This document shows, one piece after another, positions 1 to 10,915 of a DNA stretch of 64,000 bases. The notes under the pieces are model-generated. The model saw only the letters and a list, made by a program, of their open reading frames with translations. It was not told where the DNA came from and did no database searches. The DNA is from Brasenia schreberi. Lineage: Eukaryota > Streptophyta > Magnoliopsida > Nymphaeales > Cabombaceae. The stretch is from NCBI GenBank assembly GCA_036023115.1, contig JAYKKT010000046.1, positions 5,106,001 through 5,170,000 on the forward strand. Direction: 5' to 3'. Both the position numbers and the translations under genes were made by a program. Each line of letters opens with the position of its first letter. The stretch's first letter is position 1.

Positions 1-288
1 ACCGGACTTCTCTGCAATCACAGATTCAATACATTTCTTTTATGTGTATATATTAAAATAATGCCTCCCAGGTCTTACGTACATTCTAGCTACAATCATA
101 ATTAAGTTTTTGCCACAATTAGGTGGGGCTCATTCATGAAGTTACGGAATTGATACTGCAAATTTTGAACAGTTAACTCCAGAGGTAAGCAAATGCCAAC
201 CATATGCACATAATAAACCGACAAATATGGCCTACTGCAATCAGAACAAGTCTGCATGAGTACTATAGGCAAATAGATGAAGCATTAC

Positions 289-2919
289 CCGATGCCTATG
301 CTTAGCCCCTTTAAAATAGAGGAGTGTCTTCCTTTCCTGATGCTCGGATAACAACAATCTAGGGAGCAGATGCGTGTATGGTACAATCACATCTTTAATC
401 AGAGACACTTGAGTATGATGTACTAGTACTTCTGAAGAGTTTCCATCCGAATATTTAGAGTCAACCCTGTACCAGCCACCAAAATCAACCACCAAAAGCA
501 CTGATGGTGCTATCTCTGCTCGCACATGCCACATCGAGACAGGGTCTGTCAAAGAATGCCAAAAATTTAACTTAACCTGAAAATGCAAAGGCCCCACTAT
601 AAACTGCCAACCAGATTACATCAAGGGTATTTGCACAATAGACTTCATCAAGTTTATAAGATACCAAACAAGAAAATAGTGACAAATTAAATACTTTTCA
701 ACAATGAATTATCCAAGATAGTACTGCCACCCCATCATCATTCCGTCATACTTGGAGATCAACAATAATTGCAAGCAATCTTAAAGTGAGCAGCAATACT
801 GCACACAATATGCACAGTCTGTCATGGTTGTTGGATGTGAGTACCAATAACGCATGTCTATCTGCAAAGGCATGACATGCTTGTTGTAAATTGATCCAGC
901 AATAAGTGCCCTTTTAAATTTTTTATTTGTGTTCATGCATAGGTTTACTGGTCTCATGGCATGTTAGTCATTAGCTATTGCCTGCATACGCTTTTAAGCT
1001 GCACATATATCTCTACAGAGACAACTATGACTGGATAGTGCACAGGAATGCCGTGATATAGCTACTAGGCAATCTTGTGTTACCAAAGATCACATAAAAC
1101 GTTTGAAGACATATATTAATGGAAATTTATACATCTGATGCTCATTTTGTGAAGTCGATGTCATCTCACCAAGAACAGAAAGAGAGGTAGAATGTATAGT
1201 TCTTAATGGTTTTACTTTGAGTTTCACATGCTGAATGAATCCAACACAATGGAAAGCTGTAAATTTTGTCAATGTTCTCTATCATGGTGTTAAAGAATCT
1301 CGTCTCAAGTTGACATGGCTTTGTGAGTCTTTGCTTTGTTGTCGAGCTATATTACAAACAGAGTCCTCATGAAGAGCTGCAACAGAAGGTTTTTGACATG
1401 AACCATCCGGAAAATCTATCCTTGAACCCCCAAGGTTCAGACAAATAAATCAACCTTCATCCAGCATATATTTCAACCGTGGATATGGATGTATCTATAT
1501 ATGGATTATTTTAAGGAAATTCACAATATGAGAGAACCCACGCCTTCCACACCTCAATAAGCTGGACATAAAAATATTCTAATTAAACCCATAATATGAG
1601 ATATTCTTCATTTTTTATGACAGCACAAAGTGAAGAACACCCTGCAAAGGAAAGGCTGAAAACTTTGTGCACAGTCCAACTGACAGTACAGAGTCATCCC
1701 CGTTTGATGTCTTCAAGTTTATGAATGACTTAATTCAGAATATGTGCTTCTAGATAAAAACAACCCCTTATGAAGAAAATCATTCCTATCAATTTAGATA
1801 ATAAAAGAGATGGCATTTTAAAATATTGTGATAAACCAGTTGAAATGACTCCTTCACAGTCTATGCAGAAAACGTTCCCAAGGAACAAGAGAACGTAGCT
1901 AAAGGATGACTAGAAAGCTAAGGGAACACTTGTCAAAGAAGTCATGAAGCACGTCATCCGTCAGTTAATTTCCCTTTTGAACAGCCTCAATCAGCAAAGA
2001 ATAGCCAATTTGAAGATTATAAAAGGTCAGCCGTTTGCAAATAGTTATCCTCCAATGATGGAACTCATTTGCATTTTAAAGTTTAAACATTCAGAACTCT
2101 AAAAATCTGCAAATAAAGATAGAATTGTTTTCTAAGTGTTCAACATTGCAGGCAACCTACATTGTACAAATTATGCCATAGGGATCAAATTCACTTTTAA
2201 TTGACATCTCTAGGTAAACATACATAATCATTTAACATATGATATCATATTGACATTGCAAAAACTGCACTTAGGATATCAAAATTCTGTATACCTGTTA
2301 GAACAAACACATGATTCTGCCCACCAGATTTCTTCCAGGAAGGTGATTCCTTGACCATGTTCACAACCCTCCTTTGCCTCTCGTAATCTTCGTTCCCATT
2401 CTTCTGGCGAAACTTCCCCTTGGCTTTTCCGAGCTGCATTTCAGCACTCAGTGTTGCAAAAAATGGCACAAAGATCACGTCAGCATCCTCTTCTTTCAGA
2501 ACCCTCCTGGCAAATGAGTGAGATCTCGAATCTTCAGGTGTCATTAGATCACCCAGCAGCCAATATTCAGCACTATATTGCTTGATCAGAGGATTCTCTG
2601 GATAAGGTGGAAAGTACCCGCTATTATTATTGAAAGAGAGCCCAGACCTCAAAGCATCATCTTCATCATCACCAAGTCGGCTGTAGTTTTTCAGAGACCA
2701 ATATTCTTCAAGGAGCCCATAATTAAAAGATCTGGGGAGGTTCGCAACATAAACCTTAATGTGGTCACCAGAAGATGTTGAGATCCGCATGGGGAATGAA
2801 GCACTAGTGATGTGGCGGGTGGAAAAGAGAAAAAAAGAGAGAGGAATGATACAGAGAATCCCAAATGATAAAACAAGAGCAGCAATTGAGCACGGGACAT
2901 ATATTCCCTTTTGAGTCAT
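289..2919 (-). CDS. Exostosin-family (GT47) glycosyltransferase, 5' part; gene runs off the left edge
   Basis: Two coding exons are visible on the minus strand. Exon 1 is 2919-2295 and ends ACAG|GTATAC. Exon 2 is 545-289 and ends CATCGG|GTAATG. The junction restores a codon giving VFVLT-DPVSMWHVR, a continuous GT47 block. The start Met at 2919 is followed by a hydrophobic segment (about residues 8-31), which fits a type II Golgi membrane anchor. Then come IKVYVANLPRSFNYGLL, YPPYPENPLIKQYSAEYW-like text, DADVIFVPFFATLSAEM and, in exon 2, DFGGWYRVDSKYSDG and KDVIVPYTHLLPRL plus YFKGAKHRHR. These match plant exostosin proteins of the ARAD/At3g45400 type, which transfer sugars (arabinose is proposed for ARAD1) to wall polysaccharides. 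The donor and acceptor sugars cannot be told from sequence. Intron 1 is 1.75 kb. The C-terminal half, including the rest of the nucleotide-sugar site, is outside the window. Confidence 0.9.
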
Positions 2920-2929
2920 CCTTTCTTTC

Positions 2930-4040
2930 AGAATTTGCAGATCTCTACCAAAATACCAACGTCAGAAACCATATGCAAATGACGAGGCTTTATTCATCAC
3001 GTCCGCAAGATACACGGTTCTCCTTACTAGCTCATCTTTCTGAAATAATGCGAGAAAGAGAGAAAATATTCACAAACCACTCATATGCTGCGTCTGTAAT
3101 GAAGTAATGTGCAGAAAAAAAGGAAACAACTTGGGAAAAAGTTGGAACGTTGAGAAACGCAACTGCCCAACTTAACTCGTGTTCTGGATAATGAATTTAA
3201 CCATGAATACCTTCGAGGATAAGAAGGAAAAATAGACAGCCACAGAACCATGAGATTATGTAGCCATCGACGTATACCAGTCTAATTGCCACCAGTGTCT
3301 TCCTAACAGAAGCAAACAATTGAGGGCATGAAGCCCATCTAATGACTCTTCCAACAGATTACGTTGCCCAAAAGACAACTTATTGGACAAGACCCACATC
3401 CAAGTTAAGTGCATCTAAACTAGTTCCCACTAGACAACACCATAAAAGCACTGGAATCACCAAAATAACAGGGAATACGTAAAACCATCTTTACTAACCA
3501 CAATCCCACGATGATAAACCCCATACTTGAAGCAAAAAGGGAAGGATCAAAGAAATAAGAAAACTGCAAAGCGATCAAACGAAAGAGTAGAGAAGAGGAA
3601 AGCCTAACCCTGGATTGGTGGAGAGTGTCGTTTCTAGAACCCGTTGGGAGTCTTGCGAAACAGCAGATCCACTCTTTCGGTGTGACCAAATCTACTGGAA
3701 GGCAGAAGTATTTACGAACGAGAAGCTAGTCGGCAACAGGTATCACTCAGCCGATTCATCAGAAGGCCCTGACCTGCCAGGCTTTACAAAGCAGTCCCTA
3801 CTAGGGATGGCAATCAACCCGCCCCCACAGAAAACCCCGCGGGTCTCAATGTCCAATTCCCGCACTCAGCACCCGCCCCGCAGATCAACCCGACTAAGGA
3901 TCTTCAATGGGCGGGGGTTCCCCACGCTCCGGGGGCTCCACCAAGGAGCGGATTTGGAATCCCATTTACAAGTCGGGGTTGGGGATGGAGGGAGTCGAGG
4001 GGATCGGTTTGAGGTCCCCCGTCGTGTAGGTTTGAGGATC
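2930..4040. other. Intergenic, 5' flank of the GT47 gene
   Basis: I see no convincing gene here. An open frame on the plus strand (3615-4082) has biased composition and no recognisable domain. The segment 3808-3905 (…cccgcgggtctcaatgtcc…) is a diverged copy of 8760-8825, so it is dispersed repeat DNA, not coding sequence. The promoter and any 5' UTR intron of the GT47 gene probably lie in 2920-3650, but no TATA box stands out. Confidence 0.45.
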
Positions 4041-4970
4041 TGTCACGAAATTTTTCCGAAAATCTCAGAAATTACCTCGTGACACCAAAGCAACACGTCC
4101 TGCTGCTTTCAGCTCACAACCGTGCGCAGAACCGCTTCTGTTCATGCGTGTGTTGCCCGATCAGTCACTGTTCTTCACATACCTTGCAGAAACTCTCTAC
4201 TTGACGCGATGATCTAACTCACTCGAGAGTTGGACCAACTAGGGAAGCTCACGCCTAGTGCCAGAGACGGGATCTTCAAACTCCCCTCGTTGATGATATA
4301 GAAACTTTATTTCATTGACAGCCAATGGATTACAAAGACTCAAGACACCACCGGACCTGCTGATCATGGGAGGTTAACGGCTCAAGACGTGGAAGGCCTG
4401 GCCTCGGTTCACACTGAACTAGGCAAAGGGAGGCTTCTCTCCTTTCAAGAACCTCTCTCACACACTCGGTTCAGCCCCTGGTGAACTAGTGACTTACCTC
4501 TCCACTCTATGACCCGAACTACACTCAAGCACCTCACCTCAATACTTCACCACAGCCCACCCGATCTCTATTTATAGAGTTCGGCTGGCTGGACTAACCC
4601 ACCTGTAACCAAGGAATATTCCCTTGGGTTACCTACCTAGAGTTAGGCACTAACCCACCTAGTTAGGCCAACTCGTGTCTAGTCTTGTGACCCAATTCAC
4701 CTAGACACACTAGACCTTACATGACCCGAGCACACTAGCATCACACTCGGTTATGTACAGGACATACAAGACACTCATTTACAATGACACAACTCATGAC
4801 TCACGCACCCATACAAGACGCCAACTTAACCGAGGAGTAAAGGAGGTTCATGGTGCACGCGCCTCCGCACGGACGTCGCCCAGTGCGCGTGCTCTCTGAA
4901 GTCGCCCGATGAAGGTTGTGGAAGGATGCACGCAGGTGCTAGCGCCGTAGAATTGTTGCATGACACAGGA
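4041..4970 (-). repeat. Solo-LTR-like block (putative LTR retrotransposon remnant)
   Basis: The left border reads TGTCACGAA, the type of terminus often found on plant Ty3 LTRs, and TCGTGACA occurs close by at 4077-4084. Read on the minus strand there is a TATAAATAG box near 4575 and an AATAAA signal near 4308, in the order expected for U3-R-U5. No coding sequence is present. No primer-binding site or target-site duplication was found, so this is a candidate only. Confidence 0.35.
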
Positions 4971-5009
4971 TCCTCCTTCAAGATTCATATCTATATATCA
5001 CGCCTTACC

Positions 5010-5350
5010 ATCGGAAGAGGTGACCAAGCTCGCAACGTGATCGGCATTAGGTCTTTGGGTCACGTCAATTTTAGACTTTCCAAGTTGTGTAGCAAATAAG
5101 TAGTTCAAACGACCTTTGATAGAGAATGTGAGTTGAGCTCATCCCCAGATACTAAGTGTCTGGAATGGGACTTGGCATCCTTTTAACTCACACCGCGCAA
5201 CATGACAAACATTTAAGAGTAAGGACAAACAAAGGCTTGTTAATGGTAAAACCATAAGGTAAAAGCTTTATTGATAGTATAAAAGAGTGTACGACCTTGA
5301 CACGCTACACTAGTAAGTTAGGGGCGCTTCCCTCAAAAGGGTTTTGTATA
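5010..5350. repeat. Direct repeat copy A (pair with 7845-8175)
   Basis: About 335 bp here and at 7845-8175 share many blocks in the same order, for example atagagaatgtgagttg, atactaagt, taactcacacc, aatatgacaaac-like text, and taagttaggggcgctt. Identity is well below 90%, so the duplication is old. It lies to the right of the LTR-like block 4041-4970, as copy B lies to the right of the similar block 5990-6952. I do not recognise a protein in it. Confidence 0.65.
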
Positions 5351-5990
5351 ATGAGGTAGCGCTAAACCATGTGTTCACAATTGAAATATCACATTATCTT
5401 CCACCCAAAATCGTTGTTGTCCTCGCAACATCCTCATCTTCGTTTCGTCCTGGGACTGAATCCAAATCAACTCATCCCCGTCTTCGCAATCTAAAATGAT
5501 TTTCTTCACTATCCTCAACATAGATGTGATCCTCGAGAAGGTTGAAGGGTTTAAAGTATAAACTCCTAAGCTACTATTGTTCGCTCGGCATCCTAAAGTA
5601 CTTGAGTTGGCTAGAAGGTTAGATGGTACACTTGAGGTATGATATGATCAAAGAGTTGCTTCCATCTACCTGATGCTTGTGTTCTGCTTCAAACAATGGC
5701 ACTCTACATCACCCAAAATAACCACTGGTAACCCGTACAACACTTGCATCATGTGGGATCATCTGTGAGGCATTGCTTCACATCACCATAGACGACCTTC
5801 ATGCATGTTTTCGGCACTCCATCTCCCATGGGTATGCTAACAGTCTTTCCAACTCACGAGACATTACATTTTGTCAAGGGTCGAATTTCAAAACCAAATT
5901 TTTCAAAACTCAATTACCTATGATGGCAAGAATCAACACCATAATTCTTTCAGCCTCTCCTTCGGTCCGCACGAGGCTGTTGTTCATTTA
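5350..5990. other. Non-coding spacer, probably retroelement internal DNA
   Basis: There is no credible gene. The text includes gttgttgtcctcgcaaca and mixed low-similarity sequence. It lies between a direct-repeat copy and an LTR-like block, so it is probably decayed internal sequence of the same element family. Confidence 0.3.
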
Positions 5991-6952
5991 GTTTTCAGCC
6001 ACACGCCAAGTGCTCAGCGGGACCTCTTCTTGAATGGTGCACGTCTCACACAGACCTACACTTACTTAGGTTCAAACACAAGAAAGCTTGCGAAGAAGAG
6101 TACGATCGCTACTTGTCATTCACACTCAACTTGATTCAAACCGATTCTATACATGCATGCTTGGACTGCACACACTCACACGGTCTTGACCACACCCACT
6201 CACCCTAGTTAGTTAAGGTTCTTCTCAAGAACCTAGAAGAAATACTCTCGTCTAGTCTCACGGTGAAGGTTACAAGACTCTCACAGGGGAACCAATCCCT
6301 CCCAAGTGGCTATCGCGACCACTTATAGTGTGGTGGGCTGGCCCTTCAACTTATCATGTTGGTTCGACTGCCCTCCAACTGTCGTGGAGTAACGCCTGCA
6401 TCAATAGGCGCCTCTTCATGAAATGACTGCTATAACGTCTATCGCAACCAGCGCCTTCGGCTCCCTCATGGTGACCCATCATCTTCCACTACAACTATCC
6501 AACTCCAGTCGCACGTTAGCTCCACACGAGCACCTGCCGCAACTGCCCCTTCGGCTCCCATCCCACGGCCGCACCTCTTCAGTTCTTCATGAAACCGACC
6601 TGTCACCATTAAGGCATACGGTTGGGGCTGCAGTAACCGCAACACCCCTGGCTAGTGTAACCGCCCTACCATGCACCTTCGGTTATGTCTGCACCTGGCC
6701 ATTACTCAGATGGAACCAAACTGTCCCTAACCGACTCCACCCTAGCCCACTATGCGACTTGACTCAAGGCACAACCTAGGCTAGACTCAAGACTTGACTC
6801 GCCTAAGTTTACACACACACTCGGGCTTACAAGGACCGAATATAAACATAAAACACCTAAACATGTACAAGAGGGGTTTACATCACTCAACACTATGAAG
6901 TTTCAGATGGGCGGCACGTGGGCGCGCGCTCCAAGGTCTTGGGTTCGTGACA
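5990..6952 (-). repeat. Second LTR-like block, diverged relative of 4041-4970
   Basis: The right border is TTCGTGACA (6944-6952), the inverse of the TGTCACGAA at 4041. Several short blocks recur in the order seen in the first copy (…tctcaagaacct…, …ggtggg…ctggc…). No coding sequence and no flanking target-site duplication were found. It may instead form a single element with the first block, since 4041-6952 as a whole has inverted TGTCACGAA/TTCGTGACA ends. Confidence 0.3.
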
Positions 6953-7844
6953 CATTTCACATTAGACAACGTTGTCTACTATGACTACTTGTGGCTTACA
7001 TGCAACCGAACGCTTCCATTATCATGCCGTTAAATCATGCCTTATATCACGATTATAATTGAACCGACGACACGCCTCTTCAAAGGTAACGGGACTCGAC
7101 GATGTCCTTAGAACTTCTCACTTGTCTTTGAGGAAGCCAACACTAATACTCTACGTTGACTGTCTTTATAATTGTGGCTTACATAATGTGATGACACATG
7201 TATCTCTTGTAAAGCGCTTACGTGCATGTATAGGATGCGTAGTCACGACATGACGACTAACACAAGGGTCCCGATAACATCTCACCGTTATGCTTTACAA
7301 TTCACTTGAATAACATGGGCCATAAGGCCAACCTTGACAATTGTAGTATAATTGCACATCTTAATCCATGCGCTAGTTATCATGACTTACACTTAGTAGT
7401 AATGCCTATAATGCGGTGGAGTTCGGTGTACTTATTTCGCACAAACATATCCACCCAAATTATTGTCCTGCATATCCAGACTCGACCATGATCCTCAGGG
7501 TACATTGAGGAATAATACCTGCAATATTTATTTCTAATTTCTATGGTCAAAGTGCACCCCTTGATAAACAAGTTATCTTAACACAAGACTTTCATATATG
7601 ATTGTCACGATAGGAGGTGATGTGACCCCATTACCAATAATCGGATAAAGGGTCACTCTACGTGCCTCAGAGCTTCTAACCTTCTGCTACCATAGTGTTT
7701 TTCTGATTAGTGTGCAAGCGATAATAACCTTGATACTCTCATTGTTCCACCATTTAGGTTTGTGAACAACACCATGCTTTTCCATGAATTCTTCAAACGA
7801 CTACCATCCAACGAGACCAATTTGTCATGTCTTGACTGTCGAAA
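6953..7844. other. Non-coding intergenic stretch
   Basis: I see no gene. Short open frames lack domains and codon character. A TGTCACGATAGGAGG motif at 7603 resembles the LTR-like terminus at 4041 and could mark another decayed border. Confidence 0.3.
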
Positions 7845-8175
7845 GAGTCAACAAATCTCGTAACGTGACTAACACCTGACCCTCATATTATATTAGCCTT
7901 AGCAAATTTCTCAAGTTGTGCAAAAGATAGGTAGTTAAGATGGCCTTCGATAGAGAATGTGAGTTGGGTCATCCTTCGAATACTAAGTATATGGAATGAG
8001 ACTTATCATCCGTTTAACTCACACCACAAAATATGACAAACGTTTAAGAGTAAAAACAAACAAAGACTTGTTAATGATAAATCTATAAGCAATAACTTTA
8101 TTAATAGCGAAAAAGAGTGTGCGGCCCATCACGCTATACTGATAAGTTAGGGGCGCTTATCTCAAAGATGGTTTT
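7845..8175. repeat. Direct repeat copy B (pair with 5010-5350)
   Basis: This is the second copy of the 0.3 kb direct repeat, same orientation, offset about 2.83 kb. Similarity stops after the shared gttttgta at about 8170. Confidence 0.65.
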
Positions 8176-8956
8176 GTACAAACGGTTGTTGCATCTTTCT
8201 CCATCAGTGCTCAGTGAAAGACAAAGAGTTCTAAGGTGGATGACCAAGTCTCAGATTCTCATAGTGACGACCGTAAGCCTGTCTTTATCTCTCTCAATCC
8301 TCATTCTCTTTGATTAATAATCATCTACATTACAGTGAAAATTAAATGATATCAGTATCAATATTGTTTAACAGATTAACAATTGTGCCATGTTGTGAGA
8401 TGCGCATCCTAAGACCATTCACATTATAAGTAACAATCTTCATATCCACCTCGATGGTTAGTCATGTTAGTATTGTAATGTATCTAACTTCTAATTACTT
8501 ATTAAAGGATCATAAACATTTTATTACTTCTCTTTATCTTTTATGTCATATCATAAATTTAGATATTTTATAAAAGGATGGAATCATGTAAAGAACATAC
8601 TTCTTTATCAAACCTTGGAAAGAAAACCAGAACCAGAGGAATTTATGGCAGCCCATCCATCCCTAGTGAATATTCGGCCAGTGATCATGATTTCCATCCC
8701 TCTCCATGAACATCCTTAAACCCAACTCCGCTATAGAGGAATAAAAAAAAAAAATAGACATCCCACAGGTCTCAATGTCCAAATCTAGCACCCACCTCAT
8801 TTGCATTCACCCTGCAGATTATCATCTTGCATCACCAAAACGATCATATCACCTCATATGCCCATCTACTACTCGAAAAAAATAGAACATTTCATAACCT
8901 AGCCATTTAATCAGCGCCGTTTTAGGCTGAAAAAATAATTTCTCCAATTCAGTTTT

Positions 8957-9066
8957 CCCACAACAACAACAACAACAAGTAAGCCTTTTCCCATAATAGA
9001 TGGGGTCGGCCCCATAATAGATGGGGTCGGCTACATGGATTCTTTGTCTCCACATAGCCCTATCAT
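8957..9066 (-). mobile_element. RTE-clade LINE 3'-end fragment
   Basis: Reverse-complemented, it reads through codons for HDRAM/W..QRIHVAD, then tatgggaaaaggctta and a (TTG)n tail, matching the 3' end of the larger LINE at 14080-16915. A 20-bp piece (cataatagatggggtcggc) is present twice in tandem inside the fragment. Confidence 0.7.
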
Positions 9067-10202
9067 ATGCATATCACCTCATATGTCCGTCTACTTTTCC
9101 AGATAAAATAAGATGAAAAATGAAAAAAAGCCAATTCATCCATCTACATAAAAAATAAAGAAAATCATTTACATGCATCTAATTCTTCATATTCAATCAT
9201 AGAATTCTTCGTATTCAATCAGAGCACACAATCATTTCCATATAAACAATCAATTGTCGAGGCTTTATTGATCGTGTCAAAAGTAAAACCGAACCTTAAG
9301 TGACATACCTCGAGCGAAGAAATGAAAAATAAAGAATATCAACCATATTCTTAGAATGAAAGTAACACATATCCATTGTATGCATATCTTTTACACAAAA
9401 CCGAGATCAAGTATATTAACCAGAGCTAAGACCAAGGTTTTAATGCTCTTACATGACCGACCTTTCTTAATCCCTACTCCCCATCTTTCAACAGTACAAC
9501 ACACACATTGTCGACTTTTTACCACCCGCGTATGGTAAGGCTGGTGAACGAACACTGAACTCACAGTGTTCCTGACCTGGCTCATTCATATAATTGTTCC
9601 CAAGTATTGAACACTTGTCTTCAACTTCTGATTCACCCCCCTTAGACAAGCGAGCCGAATGCTTTTGTGTATATTTTGTCGCTCGTGTTAAGCTCATTAA
9701 ATATACGTTCGCGTTCATCAGTTTATGTTAAGACATTCACAAACTGGTGTGGTGGTTGTTGATAACGAATCACAAAAGATCGTGGTTGAGCATGGTTCGA
9801 GCTTACCAAGTCATAATTGGTGAAATTTGGGAGCTTAAGGTTCGACTACTGGACATTTTTTTTTCTTCTGATTTGAAGATCGCACATGTTTCAAATAGAA
9901 CAAGTGGTGGATTTACGTCGAGACGAGGTCGGACGGCCACTCCGTCTGAAATTTGGAAAACCATAGTTCACCCTACTTTAAATGGCATAGTTCATCCTAC
10001 ACAATTGATATGCAACCAATCAGACCCAAAACCTACGGGCTAAAACAGAACTCATACTCAGAGCAGGGCAGCTTCAGTTTCGGTTTCAGGTTTTGATGAC
10101 ACAGTCAAGTCTATCCAAAATTATGGCCTCAAGCCCATTTTAGGAGCAAGACCACCCTGTCTAGCACTGGGCTGAAAGAGACCAATGCAAGCTGGTCGAT
10201 AA

Positions 10203-10204
<2 letters not shown>

Positions 10205-10275
<71 letters not shown>
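10205..10275. repeat. (AT)n microsatellite
   Basis: About 71 bp of uninterrupted AT dinucleotides in the 5' flank of ALG3, about 640 bp upstream of the start codon. Confidence 0.95.
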
Positions 10276-10278
<3 letters not shown>

Positions 10279-10915
10279 GCGTAACTGTATAGTGTTAGCA
10301 CATAATATTACATAAACATCTCCAAGATTTGATTTTTGAAAATATGAAGAAGTCTTAACTGTATAGTTTTGGTGTATAATCTTACACAAACATTTTATAT
10401 ATTTGATCTTTGAAATCGATAGTGAAAATTTGAATAAAATGTACCGTTATATTTTTGTACTTTTATTTAAATACAAAGTGTTTTGAATTTTCAATGTCGA
10501 TCTCAAAGATTGAAAGATAAACTTATTTGTGAAAGATTATCTACTAACAAATGCCTTTATATATATATATATAAAATAAGCCTGGCATTAAGAGCTAGCT
10601 CAGCCTAACCCATAGCCTTCAAGGGCCGGGCTGAGCCAACATTATTGAGGCTCATATAAAATATGAGCCGGCCCGTATTCACATCTCAACGGAAAGTCAC
10701 CACCGAAGTCCGAAAATTGCAACTCATACGTATCAATGCACCAACAGCATTTCTGAAATATTCTAAATAATTGGCGTTTTTTTGCAACTTGTACGCCGGT
10801 ATGTGAGTGCGCGGGGAGAGGCCGCTCCATTCGAGAAAGGACGGGCTCTTTCCCTGCGCGCGGGCGCCAAAACCCGTTTGTTTCCCCAATCAAACATCGC
10901 GATTGTGTAGCCGCC

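Larger units (their letters stand above)
8176..10640. other. Intergenic DNA between the repeat cluster and ALG3
   Basis: No gene found. It holds a dispersed-repeat fragment at 8760-8825 (related to 3837-3890), an RTE 3' fragment, and an imperfect 26-bp direct repeat (8845-8870 and 9067-9092, catatcacctcatatg core). It also holds an (AT)n tract at 10205-10275. Confidence 0.45.

Noticed and set aside
3615..4082. 155-residue open frame on the plus strand
   Set aside because: No domain, biased composition, and it overlaps dispersed-repeat sequence found again near 8760.
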